Below are positions 8,825 through 17,648 of a stretch of DNA of 64,000 nucleotides, in pieces. The stretch is from Streptomyces bluensis. GTDB taxonomy: Bacteria > Actinomycetota > Actinomycetes > Streptomycetales > Streptomycetaceae. Under the pieces are notes generated by a model. The model did not search any database. It was not told the DNA's origin and saw only the letters and a program-made list of their open reading frames with translations. Numbering within the stretch: the first letter of the stretch is position 1; every line of letters starts with the position of its first letter. The position numbers and the translations under genes were made by a program. The DNA lies in the NCBI RefSeq assembly GCF_014650715.1, contig NZ_BMVM01000002.1, forward strand, positions 620,001 through 684,000, written 5' to 3'.

Positions 8825-8847
8825 GGACACACGCCCGGACGCACGCC

Positions 8848-9651
8848 CTACCGGCACTCCTTGAGGAACTCCCGCAGGATCCGCTCCCCGGCCGCGACCC
8901 CCCGTTCCGGGAGGGCGGTGACCGCGGGTGCGGCCCAGCCCGTGTCGGCCAGCTCGCCGTGCCCGGGGCGCCAGCCCCGGTCGGCCGCGAGCAGCAGATC
9001 GGCGTCCAGCAGCGAGTCACCGGCCGCGAGGGTGAGCTCGGCCCCGGTGCGCCGGGCGATCTCCCGCACGGCCGCGCTCTTGGTGAGCGGCTTCGGCACG
9101 GCGTAGATCTTCCGGCCCTGGAGCGAGACCGTCCAGCCACGGTTCTCCGCCCAGACCGCCAGCTCCTTCACCCAGTCCTCGGGCAGCAGCTCACGCTCCA
9201 CGACGAGGTACGCGAAGAGGTCCTCGGCCACCCGGTGCTTGCGCACCCAGGACGGGTCGGACGTGGCCGCCAGGTACTGGCGTACCTCGTCCAGCGGAGC
9301 GCACTCGTCCGCCAGCCGGGCCAGCACCCGCGCGTGCCATACCGGGTCCGCCACCCCGTCCACCAGGATGTGCCCGCCGTTCGCGCAGATCGCGTACTCG
9401 GGCGCGGGGCCCGGCAGGTTGATGCGCTGGTACTGCTTGCGCGTACGGGTCGTCGTCGGCACGAACACCGCCGCGTCCCCGAGATCGGTGAGCAGCCCGG
9501 ACGCGGTCTCCGTCATGTACGACAGCGGTCTGCTCTCGTGCACCTCGACGCACAGCAGCCTCGGTGCCCGCGCGTCCGGCATGGTCAGCGCCAGCGCCGC
9601 CGCGGAGTAGATGAGCGTACGGTCGAGGTCGCTCGCCACCAGAACGGTCAT
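8848..9651 (-). CDS. HAD-family phosphatase of the ter-type cluster
   Basis: The 267-residue product starts at ATG 9651, whose ATGA overlaps the TGA of the preceding gene, a sign of translational coupling. HAD motif I is SDLDRTLIY (two catalytic Asp), and LAAGDSLLDADLLL provides the Asp pair of motif IV. YAICANGGHILVDG sits where Cof-type sugar phosphatases have their cap. HAD phosphatases of this kind occur in the biosynthetic module of ter gene clusters described by comparative genomics, together with phosphoribosyltransferases and HpcH/HpaI-like enzymes. There they are proposed to remove a phosphate from a nucleoside-like intermediate. That role is inference; phosphatase fold and coupling to the PRTase fusion are directly supported. 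Confidence 0.86.
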   Translation of the reverse strand: MTVLVASDLDRTLIYSAAALALTMPDARAPRLLCVEVHESRPLSYMTETASGLLTDLGDAAVFVPTTTRTRKQYQRINLPGPAPEYAICANGGHILVDGVADPVWHARVLARLADECAPLDEVRQYLAATSDPSWVRKHRVAEDLFAYLVVERELLPEDWVKELAVWAENRGWTVSLQGRKIYAVPKPLTKSAAVREIARRTGAELTLAAGDSLLDADLLLAADRGWRPGHGELADTGWAAPAVTALPERGVAAGERILREFLKECR

Positions 9652-12146
9652 CAGAGGGCCACCGCCTTCCCGTCGGCGCCGGTGGCGCCCCGTGTGTATT
9701 TGGGGTGGATCAATCCGACGCAGGTGTAGGGCAGTTCGGCCACCTCTTCCACCGGCACCCCGCGCTGCTCGGCCAGCAGGCGTACGTGGTCGAGGTCGGC
9801 CCCCGCCCCGGCCCGCGCGAGGATCCTCCACGGTACGCGGCGCAGCAGCACCCGGGTGGTCTCGCCGACACCGGGCTTGACGAGGTTGACGTCGTGGATG
9901 CCGTACTCCTCGCTGATCCGCTCGACGGCGGCCCAGCCCTCCCAGGTCGGGGTGCGGTCGGCGGCGAGGAGCTCCTTGGCCTGCGCGTCCACCGCGTCCG
10001 CGACCTCCGTGAAGCGGTCCGAGACGGCGTCCAGGAAGTCGTTCGACACGTCGGAACCGGCGAGTTCACGGTAGAACTTCGCGCCGTGGTAGTCGTTCGG
10101 GCCGACCAGGTCCGAGCGCAGCACCGTACGGGAAATCAGCCCGGAGACCGTCGAGTTGAGGCACGCGGAGGGGATGAGGAAGTCCTCACGGGTGCCGTAC
10201 GTCCGTACGCACGACCCCGGGTCGGCCAGCACCGCGATCTCCGGGTGGAAGCCGGTGATGCCGTCGGAGTCCTCGAACTCCCGCAGGGCGTCGGCCAGTT
10301 CACGGGTGATGGCGCCCTTGCCGGTCCAGCCGTCGACGAACACGACGTCGGCCGGGTCGTGGTGGTCGGCCAGCCAGCGCAGCGCGTTGGCGTCGATGCC
10401 CCGTCCGCGCACGATCGAGACGGCGTAGTGCGCCAGGTCGAGCCCGTGCCGCCGCAGCGCCCAGCGGCGCATCAGGACGCCGACGGGGGTGCCCGCGCGG
10501 GCGAGCGACACGAGCACGGGCCGCGGTGACCGCTCGGCCAGCACCGTCTCCGTCACCACCCCCACGGCCTGGGCTATGCGGGCCGCCGACTCCTCCAGCG
10601 CGCCGTGGAAGAGGGCCTGGTACCGCTCGCTCGGCTGGTACTCCACCGGCAGCGACTCCGCGTAGTGCGCGCCGCCGCTCTGGACGGCCTCCTCGCGCTC
10701 CTCGGTGGGCGCCTCCAGTGTGACGTCCGAGAGGTCCCGCAGCAGCCAGCCGACCTCGTCGGGCGCGTACGAGGAGAAGGCGGGGCCGCGGAGGGGCTCG
10801 GGCAGCATGAGGGGCCTTTCAGTGCCACGCGAGGCGGCGTGCGGGGTGGAGCGTGGGGTGGCGTGGCGGGTGGCGTGCGCGGTCGCGTGCGCCGGCACAT
10901 ACGAGGGCACGACCGCGAGCAGCACGCTCGGCGCGTGCAGGGCCAGCTGGGCCAGCAGTCCGTCGGCGGCGCGGAGCGCGGGGGTGTCGGCCGCCGAGTC
11001 GACGACGGCGACGACCGCGTCGAAGCCGGCGCCGGCGACGTTGTAGGCGTAGCGCGGGCCGGGGCCGTCGTCGGGGTCGTCATGGGCCGGGAAAACGATT
11101 CGGCTGCGGATCGCGTAGCCGGGATCGTCGACCGCGAGGACCGGTGAGCGGGTGGTGGTGGAGTACCGCACCTCGGCGTCGATCACCTTCTCCAGCGCCC
11201 GGGCCAGCCTGAGCGGCGCGTACATCAGCTCTTCGAAGCCGAGCACGAGCACGCTCCGCGCGCCCTCCGGCAGCGCGCCCGCGATCCGGGCGGCCATGGC
11301 GGGCAGCGCCTCCTCCAGGCGGGCCCGGTGCTCACGGGTGAAGCCGTGCCGCCCGCCGTCGGGGACACCGCGAGGCCAGCCGAGCTCGACGCGGGCGACG
11401 TGGGCCGCGGTGGCAGCCGCCGGAACGGGCTCACCGGCCGCCTCGTACTCCGCGACCAGCGCCTGCCCCTTCTCCAGCACCCCCTCCGGCAGCCGTACGG
11501 TCCCGGAGGCCGCCGCCACCAGGTCGACGCGGGCGCCGATCTCGGCGGCGAACTCCTCCAGGCGCCCGAGGTCGGCGGCCGACCGCATGTCGACCAGCGC
11601 GACGATCACATACCGTTCGCGCGGGTAGCGGGCGTGCAGCTCGCGGATGGTGTTCATGATCGTGTTCCCGGTGGAGAACTCGTCGTCGACCAGCACCAGC
11701 GGCCCGTCGCCCGCGAGCAGTGCCGGGTCCTCCGGCAGCAGCAGGTGGGAGGTGGCGTGGGAGTGGGACTCCTCGAAGCCTCCGGCCCGGTCGACACCCT
11801 CGACGGGCCGCCGGGTGGAGTGCAGGTACGGGGCGAACACCACACCGTCCGCGACCGAGTGGCCGAGCCCGGTGGCCGTCTCGGCGTACCCGAGCACGAC
11901 GGCCTCGCCCGCCTGGTCGCCCAGCAGTTCGCGCACCCGGCGGCCGAGGGCGAACCCGTACCCGTACACGACGGACGGCGACTGCGGCACATGCTTGCCC
12001 AGCACGTTCGACACCAGCAGGTGCGCCCGCCGGGGGTTGCGGCGCAGCGCGAGTCCCAGCAGGTCGCCCAGCGGCTCGTCGCCGATCAGCTCGACGCCGA
12101 GCCGCTCGGCGACCCAGCTCCCGGACCAGACCTCGTTGTTCTTCAT
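9651..12146 (-). CDS. PRTase-TRSP/StiP-PELOTA fusion protein of ter cluster
   Basis: This 831-residue protein joins two proteins that I know mainly as separate gene products. Residues 1-415 form a phosphoribosyltransferase: VVLGYAETATGLGHS (83-97) and the PRPP loop LVDDEFSTGNT (152-162). A TRSP domain follows, with the literal motif TRSP at 332-335. A low-complexity Ala/Thr/His linker (418-446) leads to a StiP-type cysteine protease or PRTase-like domain (447-about 750), with LPEPLRGPAFSSYAPDE, VFVDGWTGKGAIT and PSACLNSTVSG. The last part (LARAGAGADLDHVRLLAEQ) resembles the PELOTA-type RNA-binding domain. An internal ATG at 10806-10808 has AAAGG six bases upstream, so StiP could also be made separately. 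AAGGAA precedes ATG 12146. The reaction and product are unproven; a PRPP-dependent nucleoside-like metabolite has been proposed for such clusters. Confidence 0.86.
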   Translation of the reverse strand: MKNNEVWSGSWVAERLGVELIGDEPLGDLLGLALRRNPRRAHLLVSNVLGKHVPQSPSVVYGYGFALGRRVRELLGDQAGEAVVLGYAETATGLGHSVADGVVFAPYLHSTRRPVEGVDRAGGFEESHSHATSHLLLPEDPALLAGDGPLVLVDDEFSTGNTIMNTIRELHARYPRERYVIVALVDMRSAADLGRLEEFAAEIGARVDLVAAASGTVRLPEGVLEKGQALVAEYEAAGEPVPAAATAAHVARVELGWPRGVPDGGRHGFTREHRARLEEALPAMAARIAGALPEGARSVLVLGFEELMYAPLRLARALEKVIDAEVRYSTTTRSPVLAVDDPGYAIRSRIVFPAHDDPDDGPGPRYAYNVAGAGFDAVVAVVDSAADTPALRAADGLLAQLALHAPSVLLAVVPSYVPAHATAHATRHATPRSTPHAASRGTERPLMLPEPLRGPAFSSYAPDEVGWLLRDLSDVTLEAPTEEREEAVQSGGAHYAESLPVEYQPSERYQALFHGALEESAARIAQAVGVVTETVLAERSPRPVLVSLARAGTPVGVLMRRWALRRHGLDLAHYAVSIVRGRGIDANALRWLADHHDPADVVFVDGWTGKGAITRELADALREFEDSDGITGFHPEIAVLADPGSCVRTYGTREDFLIPSACLNSTVSGLISRTVLRSDLVGPNDYHGAKFYRELAGSDVSNDFLDAVSDRFTEVADAVDAQAKELLAADRTPTWEGWAAVERISEEYGIHDVNLVKPGVGETTRVLLRRVPWRILARAGAGADLDHVRLLAEQRGVPVEEVAELPYTCVGLIHPKYTRGATGADGKAVAL

Positions 12147-12225
12147 CGATTCCTTGTCGGTAAGGCGGCAGTCGGAAGGCGGCAGTCCTCGTCGGTACGA
12201 CAGCGAGCCGTCCCCGCCGGCCCGG

Positions 12226-13392
12226 TCAGTCGGGCCGGCCCGCCGCCAGCAGCTCCACGAAGCCGATGTCCTCGTTGGCGACGCCGAAAACCTCGGCGCG
12301 CGTCAGGACGCGCTCGGCCCAGGCACGGTGCGGCTTCACCTCGTTCATCTTGTTGGTGTAGGCGGACCGCAGCACGCCCCCGCCGTCGCGCTCGGGTCTG
12401 AGGATGTCCCGGGCGTCGCTGAACTCCTCATGGCTGACCACGGACAGCGCGTGCACGGGCAGCACGTGCGAGGGGTGGATGCAGGTCTTGCCGAGGAGGC
12501 CGTTGGCCTGGTCCAGGGAGATCTCCCGCAGCAGGCCGTCCATCGCGTGCTCGATCAGCGTCTCGCGCAGCCGGGTGGCCCGCACCTCAAGGAAGGGGCT
12601 GGTGCGCAACTGCGGCTTGAACATGCGCTCCTGGACGCGGAAGTACTCCCAGACCGGTCCGGTCACGGTGAAGCCGGTGCCGTCGGCCCGCCCGAGGACG
12701 TTCACCACGTCGGCGATCACGGAGGCCACGATCTGCACGTCGTACGCGGTCATGTCGGGCGCCCGGCGCAGGGCGTACGAGGAGCAGAAGTCGGTGACGC
12801 CGAGGCGCAGGGCGAGCACACGGTCGCGGTACTTGTCGACCGTGCGGAAGATCCCCTGGAGGGCCTCGCCCCGCGTCTCCAGGTACAGCAGCTCGGGCGA
12901 CTCCAGGACGGGCATCGCGAACAGCCGGCGCCCGCTCGACGCCTCGGCCGCCGTGAGCGCCTCCAGGAACGGGACGCCCCGCTCCTCGGTGAACTTCGGC
13001 AGCACGAATCCGGACAACAGCCGGACGGCCGGTCCGAGCCGCCGCACCAGGTCCGGTATCTGCTCCGGCGCCCGGACCCGGATGAACAGCAGCGGCAGCT
13101 CGGTGTCCGGCCGTCCGGCGAGGTCGGTGAACTGCCGGACCAGGTTCTCCTCGGCGCCCGCGACCTCGGCGTCGTCGATCGAGTCCTCCAGGCAGAGCAC
13201 CATGGAGACCACACCTCGGCCGGCCTGCTTCACCACGTCGTCGGCCAGCCTGGCCCTGGTGGCGGGGCTGTAGAGCGTGGCCCCGAGGGCCGCCGCGAGC
13301 ACCCTGGCCGGGGAGTCGGCGGTGAAGAAACCGGGCTCCTGGTGGAAGAGACGCTGACGCTCCTCAGGGGCGAGGTGCCTGAAATGACGCAT
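12226..13392 (-). CDS. HpcH/HpaI aldolase / citrate-lyase-beta-like enzyme
   Basis: ATG 13392 follows a GGGGGA stretch and gives 388 residues; upstream in-frame sequence has no conserved pattern. The TIM-barrel enzyme shows VVSMVLCLEDSIDDAEV, which contains the metal-binding Glu/Asp pattern of this superfamily, then LLFIRVRAPEQI, FVLPKF and the conserved RLGVTDFCSSYALRR. Relatives cleave or form C-C bonds next to a keto acid or CoA thioester with a divalent metal. The gene lies 80 bp upstream of the PRTase-StiP fusion in the same direction and is divergent from a TerD gene, so it belongs to the ter biosynthetic module. Its substrate there is unknown. Confidence 0.87.
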   Translation of the reverse strand: MRHFRHLAPEERQRLFHQEPGFFTADSPARVLAAALGATLYSPATRARLADDVVKQAGRGVVSMVLCLEDSIDDAEVAGAEENLVRQFTDLAGRPDTELPLLFIRVRAPEQIPDLVRRLGPAVRLLSGFVLPKFTEERGVPFLEALTAAEASSGRRLFAMPVLESPELLYLETRGEALQGIFRTVDKYRDRVLALRLGVTDFCSSYALRRAPDMTAYDVQIVASVIADVVNVLGRADGTGFTVTGPVWEYFRVQERMFKPQLRTSPFLEVRATRLRETLIEHAMDGLLREISLDQANGLLGKTCIHPSHVLPVHALSVVSHEEFSDARDILRPERDGGGVLRSAYTNKMNEVKPHRAWAERVLTRAEVFGVANEDIGFVELLAAGRPD

Positions 13393-13582
13393 ATGAGTCC
13401 CCCGTGGCGGCTGGTCGGCCTGGTAAAAGGGTGGCCGGTAATAGTACGTAGAGATCCATGTCGTGGGTTCCCGCTGGGCATGAAGTTCTGGTAAATCGGG
13501 CGCATCGAAGGCAGTCGGTCCCGGCCGGACGAACGTGACCCCGCTGTGTCGTGAGCAGGACCGAGAGGGCAGGATGATCCGT

Positions 13583-14437
13583 ATGACGCACGCGATGCTG
13601 AAGGGGTCGAACGTCCCGCTGGAAGCCACGGCGGTGCGCGCCGTGCTGCGCTGGACCCCCGGGCAGGGTGTCCCGGATGTCGACGCCTCGGCGCTGCTCC
13701 TCGGCCCCGACGGACGCGTACGGTCCGACGAGGACTTCATCTTCTACAACCAGCCCCGCCACCCCTCCGGCAAGGTCTGGCGGCTCGGCAAGAAGCGCGA
13801 CGCCGAGGGCCCCACGGACACCATCCAGACGGATCTGGCGGGTGTCGAGTCCGCCGTCGGACGGATTCTGCTGGTCGCCTCGGCCGACGACGTCTCCTTC
13901 GAGCACGTACGTTCCCTGCGCATCCTGCTGTACGACGCCACGGTCGCCGACGCGGAACCGCTGGCGTACTTCGACGTCAAGCCGGAGACCGGCGAGGAGA
14001 CCGCGCTGATCTGCGGCGAGCTCTACCGGCGCGGCGGCGGCTGGAAGTTCCGCGCGCTCGGCGAGGGCTACAGCAACGGCCTGCAGGGACTCGCGACCGA
14101 GTTCGGCATCTCGGTGGACGAGTCGGAGGCCGCGGCACCGGACGCCTCCCCGCCCCTCCCGCCCGAGCAGCCGACGTCGGCGGTACCCCAGCAGCCCGGG
14201 TACGGCTACCCCCCGGCGGCCACCACACAACAGCAGGTCCAGCCCGGGTACGGCTATCCGCAGCCGGGCAGCCGGCCGGCGGGCCCGCCCGCGTACGGCT
14301 ATCCGCACCCCCAGCAGGAGCCGGTGACCGCGGGCGCCCCACCGGCGTACTACCTGCAACCACCGGCCGGAGCCGGAGCCCTACCGGACCCGGACTTCAA
14401 ACTCCCGCCCCAGGGCCCGCAGTTCATGGGCCGCTAG
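13583..14437 (+). CDS. TerD-domain protein with Pro/Gln/Tyr-rich tail
   Basis: The TerD domain (1-about 180) begins MTHAMLKGSN and includes PDVDASALLLG, whose acidic residues match the calcium-binding loop of TerD proteins, plus GGWKFRALGEGYSNGLQGLA near its end. Residues 181-284 form a tail with GYGYP repeats, rich in Pro, Gln and Ala, predicted to be disordered. ATG 13583 is chosen because GGCAGG lies nine bases upstream; ATG 13574 is the alternative. TerD proteins act in tellurite, phage and stress resistance, probably as calcium-dependent scaffolds at the membrane. The gene is divergent from the HpcH/HpaI gene. Its TAG stop is part of a CTAG that borders an inserted element (see 14438-14610). 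Confidence 0.88.
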   Translation: MTHAMLKGSNVPLEATAVRAVLRWTPGQGVPDVDASALLLGPDGRVRSDEDFIFYNQPRHPSGKVWRLGKKRDAEGPTDTIQTDLAGVESAVGRILLVASADDVSFEHVRSLRILLYDATVADAEPLAYFDVKPETGEETALICGELYRRGGGWKFRALGEGYSNGLQGLATEFGISVDESEAAAPDASPPLPPEQPTSAVPQQPGYGYPPAATTQQQVQPGYGYPQPGSRPAGPPAYGYPHPQQEPVTAGAPPAYYLQPPAGAGALPDPDFKLPPQGPQFMGR

Positions 14438-14610
14438 GGCCTGTTGCGAAAGTCCCGTCGTCCGCCCGAAGGGCGGGCCCGGCGGCGTCCGGTGCGTGCT
14501 CTCGGCGTGCCGGGCGCAGGCCCTCGTACTGGATGTACTTGGGCCTGTGCCCGGTGCGGCGAGAGGGCGTGCCGGGCGTCGCCGGGCAGGCGGGACTTTC
14601 GCAACAGGCC
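14438..14610. mobile_element. 173-bp MITE-like element flanked by CTAG
   Basis: Perfect 20-bp terminal inverted repeats begin GGGCCTGTTGCGAAAGTCCC (14438-14457) and end at 14610. Each side is bordered by CTAG, giving a 24-bp perfect match if the palindromic flanks are counted. The interior folds further: GCAGGCCC near 14518 pairs with GGGCCTGT near 14553. It has no coding capacity. Terminal sequence and CTAG flanks recall IS5-family elements that duplicate YTAR targets, so it looks like a miniature non-autonomous derivative. The left CTAG supplies the TAG stop codon of the TerD gene. Confidence 0.7.
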
Positions 14611-14618
14611 CTAGGGGG

Positions 14619-14672
14619 TTCAGGGGCGCGGGGAACTGCTCTTTCAGGGGTGCGGAGAACTGCGCGCCCGCT
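14619..14672 (+). repeat. Two degenerate copies of a dispersed Streptomyces repeat
   Basis: Two neighbouring copies read CAGGGGCGCGGGGAACTGC and CAGGGGTGCGGAGAACTGC. The same motif occurs on the other strand at 28424-28452. It is known to me as a very frequent intergenic motif in Streptomyces; its role is not established. Confidence 0.6.
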
Positions 14673-14684
14673 CCGGGCGGAGTC

Positions 14685-15419
14685 CTACCGATCCACCTTG
14701 GACTTGTACCCCCGCCCCCACTGCAACCCCCACCCGTACAACCGGTCGAGCTCCGCCTGGAACCCGTACACGAACTTCACCTCGCGCCGGACGATCATCT
14801 CCCCCTTCACGTTCTCGATCATCACCACCGCGCAGGACCGAGCCTGGGGGTGCCGCTCGTCGAGGCCGATCTCGATGCGCGGACCGTTGCTCGGATACAG
14901 CGTGACGACCGCGTGCGTGCGGTCGAACGCCGGCGTCTGGTCGTAGATGTAGACGAAGACCAGAAGCCGCTTGATGTCGTCGCGGTGATCGAGATTGACG
15001 TAGATCGTCTCTCCCGACCCGGAGCCGAACCGGTCGTCTCCGCTGCACTTCACGTACGGCGGCGCGTTGGTGTCACCGAAGAAGCTGCCGAGGGGCTGGA
15101 CCACACCCTTGGACCCGTCGGTGAGCTCGTACAGCACCCCGAGGTCGAGGTCGACGTTGACCATGCTCTGGCTGTGCGCCTTGACCTCGTCCGGCTTGAG
15201 CGCCTGCAAGGGATGGCGCAGCAGGCTCTGGCGCCTGGGGGCGCCGATGTCAGAGGTGCGCATCCGCCAGGACAGGTTGATGCGCAGATTGCCGGTGGCC
15301 GCGCCCTGTTTGGTGAGTGAGACCGTCTGGTGCCGTTTGACCAGTTCGATGGAGTTGCTCGCCGCACTGCCCGAGTCGAACTGCGCGCGTCCGCCCAGCA
15401 GACCGTCGAAGAAGCCCAT
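14685..15419 (-). CDS. TerD-superfamily (TerA-like) protein
   Basis: ATG 15419 follows GGGGGCGGG and gives 244 residues. The protein starts MGFFDGLLGG and has SIELVKRHQTVSLTKQG, LGVLYELTDGSKGVVQPLG and HRDDIKRLLVFVYIYDQTP, the pattern of the TerA/TerD jelly-roll-like superfamily (a strand holding the acidic LDLGVLYEL, then a glycine-rich SGDDRFGSGSGE). It is longer and more divergent than the two 191-residue TerD proteins further right. Family members are thought to act together in metal-linked stress complexes. It lies 185 bp from the DUF475 gene with a very strong hairpin in between, so it may be transcribed on its own. Confidence 0.78.
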   Translation of the reverse strand: MGFFDGLLGGRAQFDSGSAASNSIELVKRHQTVSLTKQGAATGNLRINLSWRMRTSDIGAPRRQSLLRHPLQALKPDEVKAHSQSMVNVDLDLGVLYELTDGSKGVVQPLGSFFGDTNAPPYVKCSGDDRFGSGSGETIYVNLDHRDDIKRLLVFVYIYDQTPAFDRTHAVVTLYPSNGPRIEIGLDERHPQARSCAVVMIENVKGEMIVRREVKFVYGFQAELDRLYGWGLQWGRGYKSKVDR

Positions 15420-15478
15420 TCCCGCCCCCACACTGCCGTGTCCGTGTCCGTATGTGCGTCATGTACGTCGAAACCGCC

Positions 15479-15522
15479 GCGGGGCGGCCGTTCGAGGACG
15501 AGTCCTCGAACGGCCGCCCCGC
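15479..15522 (-). terminator. 44-nt near-perfect palindrome after DUF475 gene
   Basis: A 21-bp perfect stem (arms 15479-15499 and 15502-15522, containing GGCCGTTCGAGGAC) encloses only GA. It lies downstream of the DUF475 stop and upstream of the TerA-like start, so it is best read as a strong factor-independent terminator on the minus strand, although no long T-run follows. Confidence 0.6.
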
Positions 15523-15604
15523 TCAGAGCGTTCCTCACCAGGAGGGGTGTCACACACCGGAACCGGCGGAACCGGTCACACCCGCCTCCGGGCTCGCGCC
15601 GGTC

Positions 15605-16753
15605 TCAGACCCCGGACGAGACTTCCGACTTGTCGTCCGAGGACTCAGCTTTTCCCTCCGCTGCCGCGAGCGCCCTGTTGCGGCGGACGGACGACCAGAA
15701 GGACCAGCCGATCAGGACGACGCCGATGAGGCCGGTGATGACCTCGTTGATCTCGTACCGGATGGTGACCAGCAGGATCGCGGCGAGGGCGCCGATCGCG
15801 TAGTGCGCGCCGTGCTCCAGGTACACGTAGTCGTCGAGGGTGCCCTGACGGACCAGGTAGACCGTGAGCGACCGGACGTACATGGCGCCGATGCCGAGGC
15901 CGAGCGCCATGAGGACGATGTCGTTGGTGATGGCGAAGGCGCCGATGACACCGTCGAAGGAGAAGGACGCGTCCAGGACCTCCAGGTAGAGGAACATGAA
16001 GAACGCGGCCTTGCCGGCCAGCTTGACGGCCGAGACCGGCTTGCCGCTGCGCTTGGCCGCTTCCTCCTCCTCGTGTTCGCGCTCCTCCTCTTCCTCCAGC
16101 TTGTCCTCGAAGTAGCCGGAGAGGCCGCCGACGACGAGATAGGTGATCAGACCCGCGATGCCGGAGATCAGGACGGTCTGCGTCTTGTCGGCGTAGGTGC
16201 CGCCGTGCTGGTGCGCGTGGGTCGCGAAGGTCATCGCGCTGATCAGCAGGACGATCATCGCGATGCAGACCGACAGCATGTCGATCTTGCCGAGCTTGGC
16301 CAGCGGACGCTCCAGCCAGCCCAGCCACTTGATCTCCCGGTCCTCGAAGACGAAGTCCAGGAAGATCATCAGCAGGAACATGCCACCGAAGGCGGCGATC
16401 GACGGGTGGGCGTCGGTCACGTACTGCTGGTACTGGTCCTTGTCGGTGAGCGCGAGGTTGACGGCCTCGATGGGCCCCAGCTTGGCGCTGATGGCGACGA
16501 TCACCACGGGGAAGACCAGCCGCATACCGAAGACCGCGATCAGGATGCCGATGGTGAGGAAGATGCGCTGCCAGAAGGCGTTCATCTTCTTCAGGATCCC
16601 GGCGTTGACCACCGCGTTGTCGAACGACAGCGAGATCTCCAGGATGGACAGGATCGCGACGATCCCGAACGCGGTCCATCCGCCGTAGAGAACCGCTGCG
16701 ACCAAGCCGAGCGCGGTGACCGCGAACGACCAGCCGAAGGTTTTCAGAACCAC
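15605..16753 (-). CDS. DUF475 / TerC-like integral membrane protein
   Basis: The 382-residue protein has about nine hydrophobic segments, starting at TFGWSFAVTALGLVAAVLYG. ILEISLSFDNAVVNAGIL and LEVLDASFSFDGVIGAFAI are the paired acidic membrane motifs shared by TerC, YkoY and DUF475 proteins. A highly acidic loop rich in Glu (DKLEEEEEREHEEEE) interrupts the two halves on one face of the membrane. TerC relatives export manganese or act in metallation of secreted proteins and are linked to tellurite resistance; a metal-ion transport role is likely but unproven here. The start is GTG 16753 with only a weak ribosome site. It sits 139 bp from the next TerD gene, in the same direction. Confidence 0.88.
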   Translation of the reverse strand: MVLKTFGWSFAVTALGLVAAVLYGGWTAFGIVAILSILEISLSFDNAVVNAGILKKMNAFWQRIFLTIGILIAVFGMRLVFPVVIVAISAKLGPIEAVNLALTDKDQYQQYVTDAHPSIAAFGGMFLLMIFLDFVFEDREIKWLGWLERPLAKLGKIDMLSVCIAMIVLLISAMTFATHAHQHGGTYADKTQTVLISGIAGLITYLVVGGLSGYFEDKLEEEEEREHEEEEAAKRSGKPVSAVKLAGKAAFFMFLYLEVLDASFSFDGVIGAFAITNDIVLMALGLGIGAMYVRSLTVYLVRQGTLDDYVYLEHGAHYAIGALAAILLVTIRYEINEVITGLIGVVLIGWSFWSSVRRNRALAAAEGKAESSDDKSEVSSGV

Positions 16754-16892
16754 TGGCTACCCAATCGTGTTAGTACGGGGTTCCCCCGCGCCGCGCGCGG
16801 CTTTGCGAAACTTTGAACCCGAAGTCTAGTCCGGCACGCCTCATACCCCATACGGCCCCCGCTTTAGCGCATATTGCGCCAGGAGACTTGCG

Positions 16893-17468
16893 CTATGAGA
16901 CGTTGACCCCGAAGTCCAGTGCGATGCCCCGGAGCCCCGACGCGTACCCCTGGCCCACCGCCCGGAACTTCCACTCGCCCCCGTAGCGGTACACCTCGCC
17001 GAAGATCATCGCGGTCTCGCTGGAGGCGTCCTCGCTCAGGTCGTAGCGGGCGAGTTCCTGGCCGTCGCTCTGGTTGACGACCCGGATGAAGGCGTTGCTG
17101 ACCTGGCCGAAGGACTGGCCGCGGTTGTCGGCGTCGTGGATGGAGACCGGGAAGACGATCTTGTCGCAGTGGGCCGGCACCTTCGACAGATCGATCAGGA
17201 TCGACTCGTCGTCGCCCTCGCCCTCACCGGTGAGGTTGTCGCCGGTGTGCTCCACCGAGCCGTCCGGACTCCTGAGGTTGTTGTAGAAGACGAACCACTC
17301 GTCGCCGAGGACCCGGCCCGCCTTGCACAGCAGGGCGCTGGCGTCCAGGTCGAAGTCGGCGCCCGTGGTGGTGCGGACGTCCCAGCCGAGCCCGATCATC
17401 ACCTGCGTGAGGTTCGGCGCGGCCTTGGAGAGGGAGACATTGCCTCCCTTGGCGAGCGTGACGCCCAT
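16893..17468 (-). CDS. terD: TerD protein, 191 residues (first of a tandem pair)
   Basis: ATG 17468 lies behind GGGAGG at good spacing. The protein shows the full TerD pattern: [34 protein letters not shown] with the calcium-binding acidic residues, [29 protein letters not shown] and [18 protein letters not shown]. It is a close paralogue of the gene at 17649-18224, of the same length and in the same direction, separated by 180 bp. TerD proteins bind calcium and take part in tellurite and general stress resistance, and in Streptomyces in development. Tandem copies suggest a recent duplication with conserved function. Confidence 0.93.
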   Translation of the reverse strand: MGVTLAKGGNVSLSKAAPNLTQVMIGLGWDVRTTTGADFDLDASALLCKAGRVLGDEWFVFYNNLRSPDGSVEHTGDNLTGEGEGDDESILIDLSKVPAHCDKIVFPVSIHDADNRGQSFGQVSNAFIRVVNQSDGQELARYDLSEDASSETAMIFGEVYRYGGEWKFRAVGQGYASGLRGIALDFGVNVS

Positions 17469-17648
17469 GGTGCTGGTCCTCCCCGTGTCGAGCTGTGGTG
17501 TGTGGTGCGAGCACGTCCGGCGCCGCACTCGACTGAGAGGTGCGGCGCCGGACGGGGTGAGCCACGTGTGCACTTCGGACGTACGCACACGACTCGGACG
17601 ATCACATACAGATACGGATACAGCTACAGATGCAGGTACAGATACGGT

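Noticed and set aside
16754..16892. Manganese riboswitch (yybP-ykoY type) before the DUF475 gene or next to it
   Set aside because: TerC relatives are sometimes under this riboswitch, but the spacer is short and I see no matching conserved loops.
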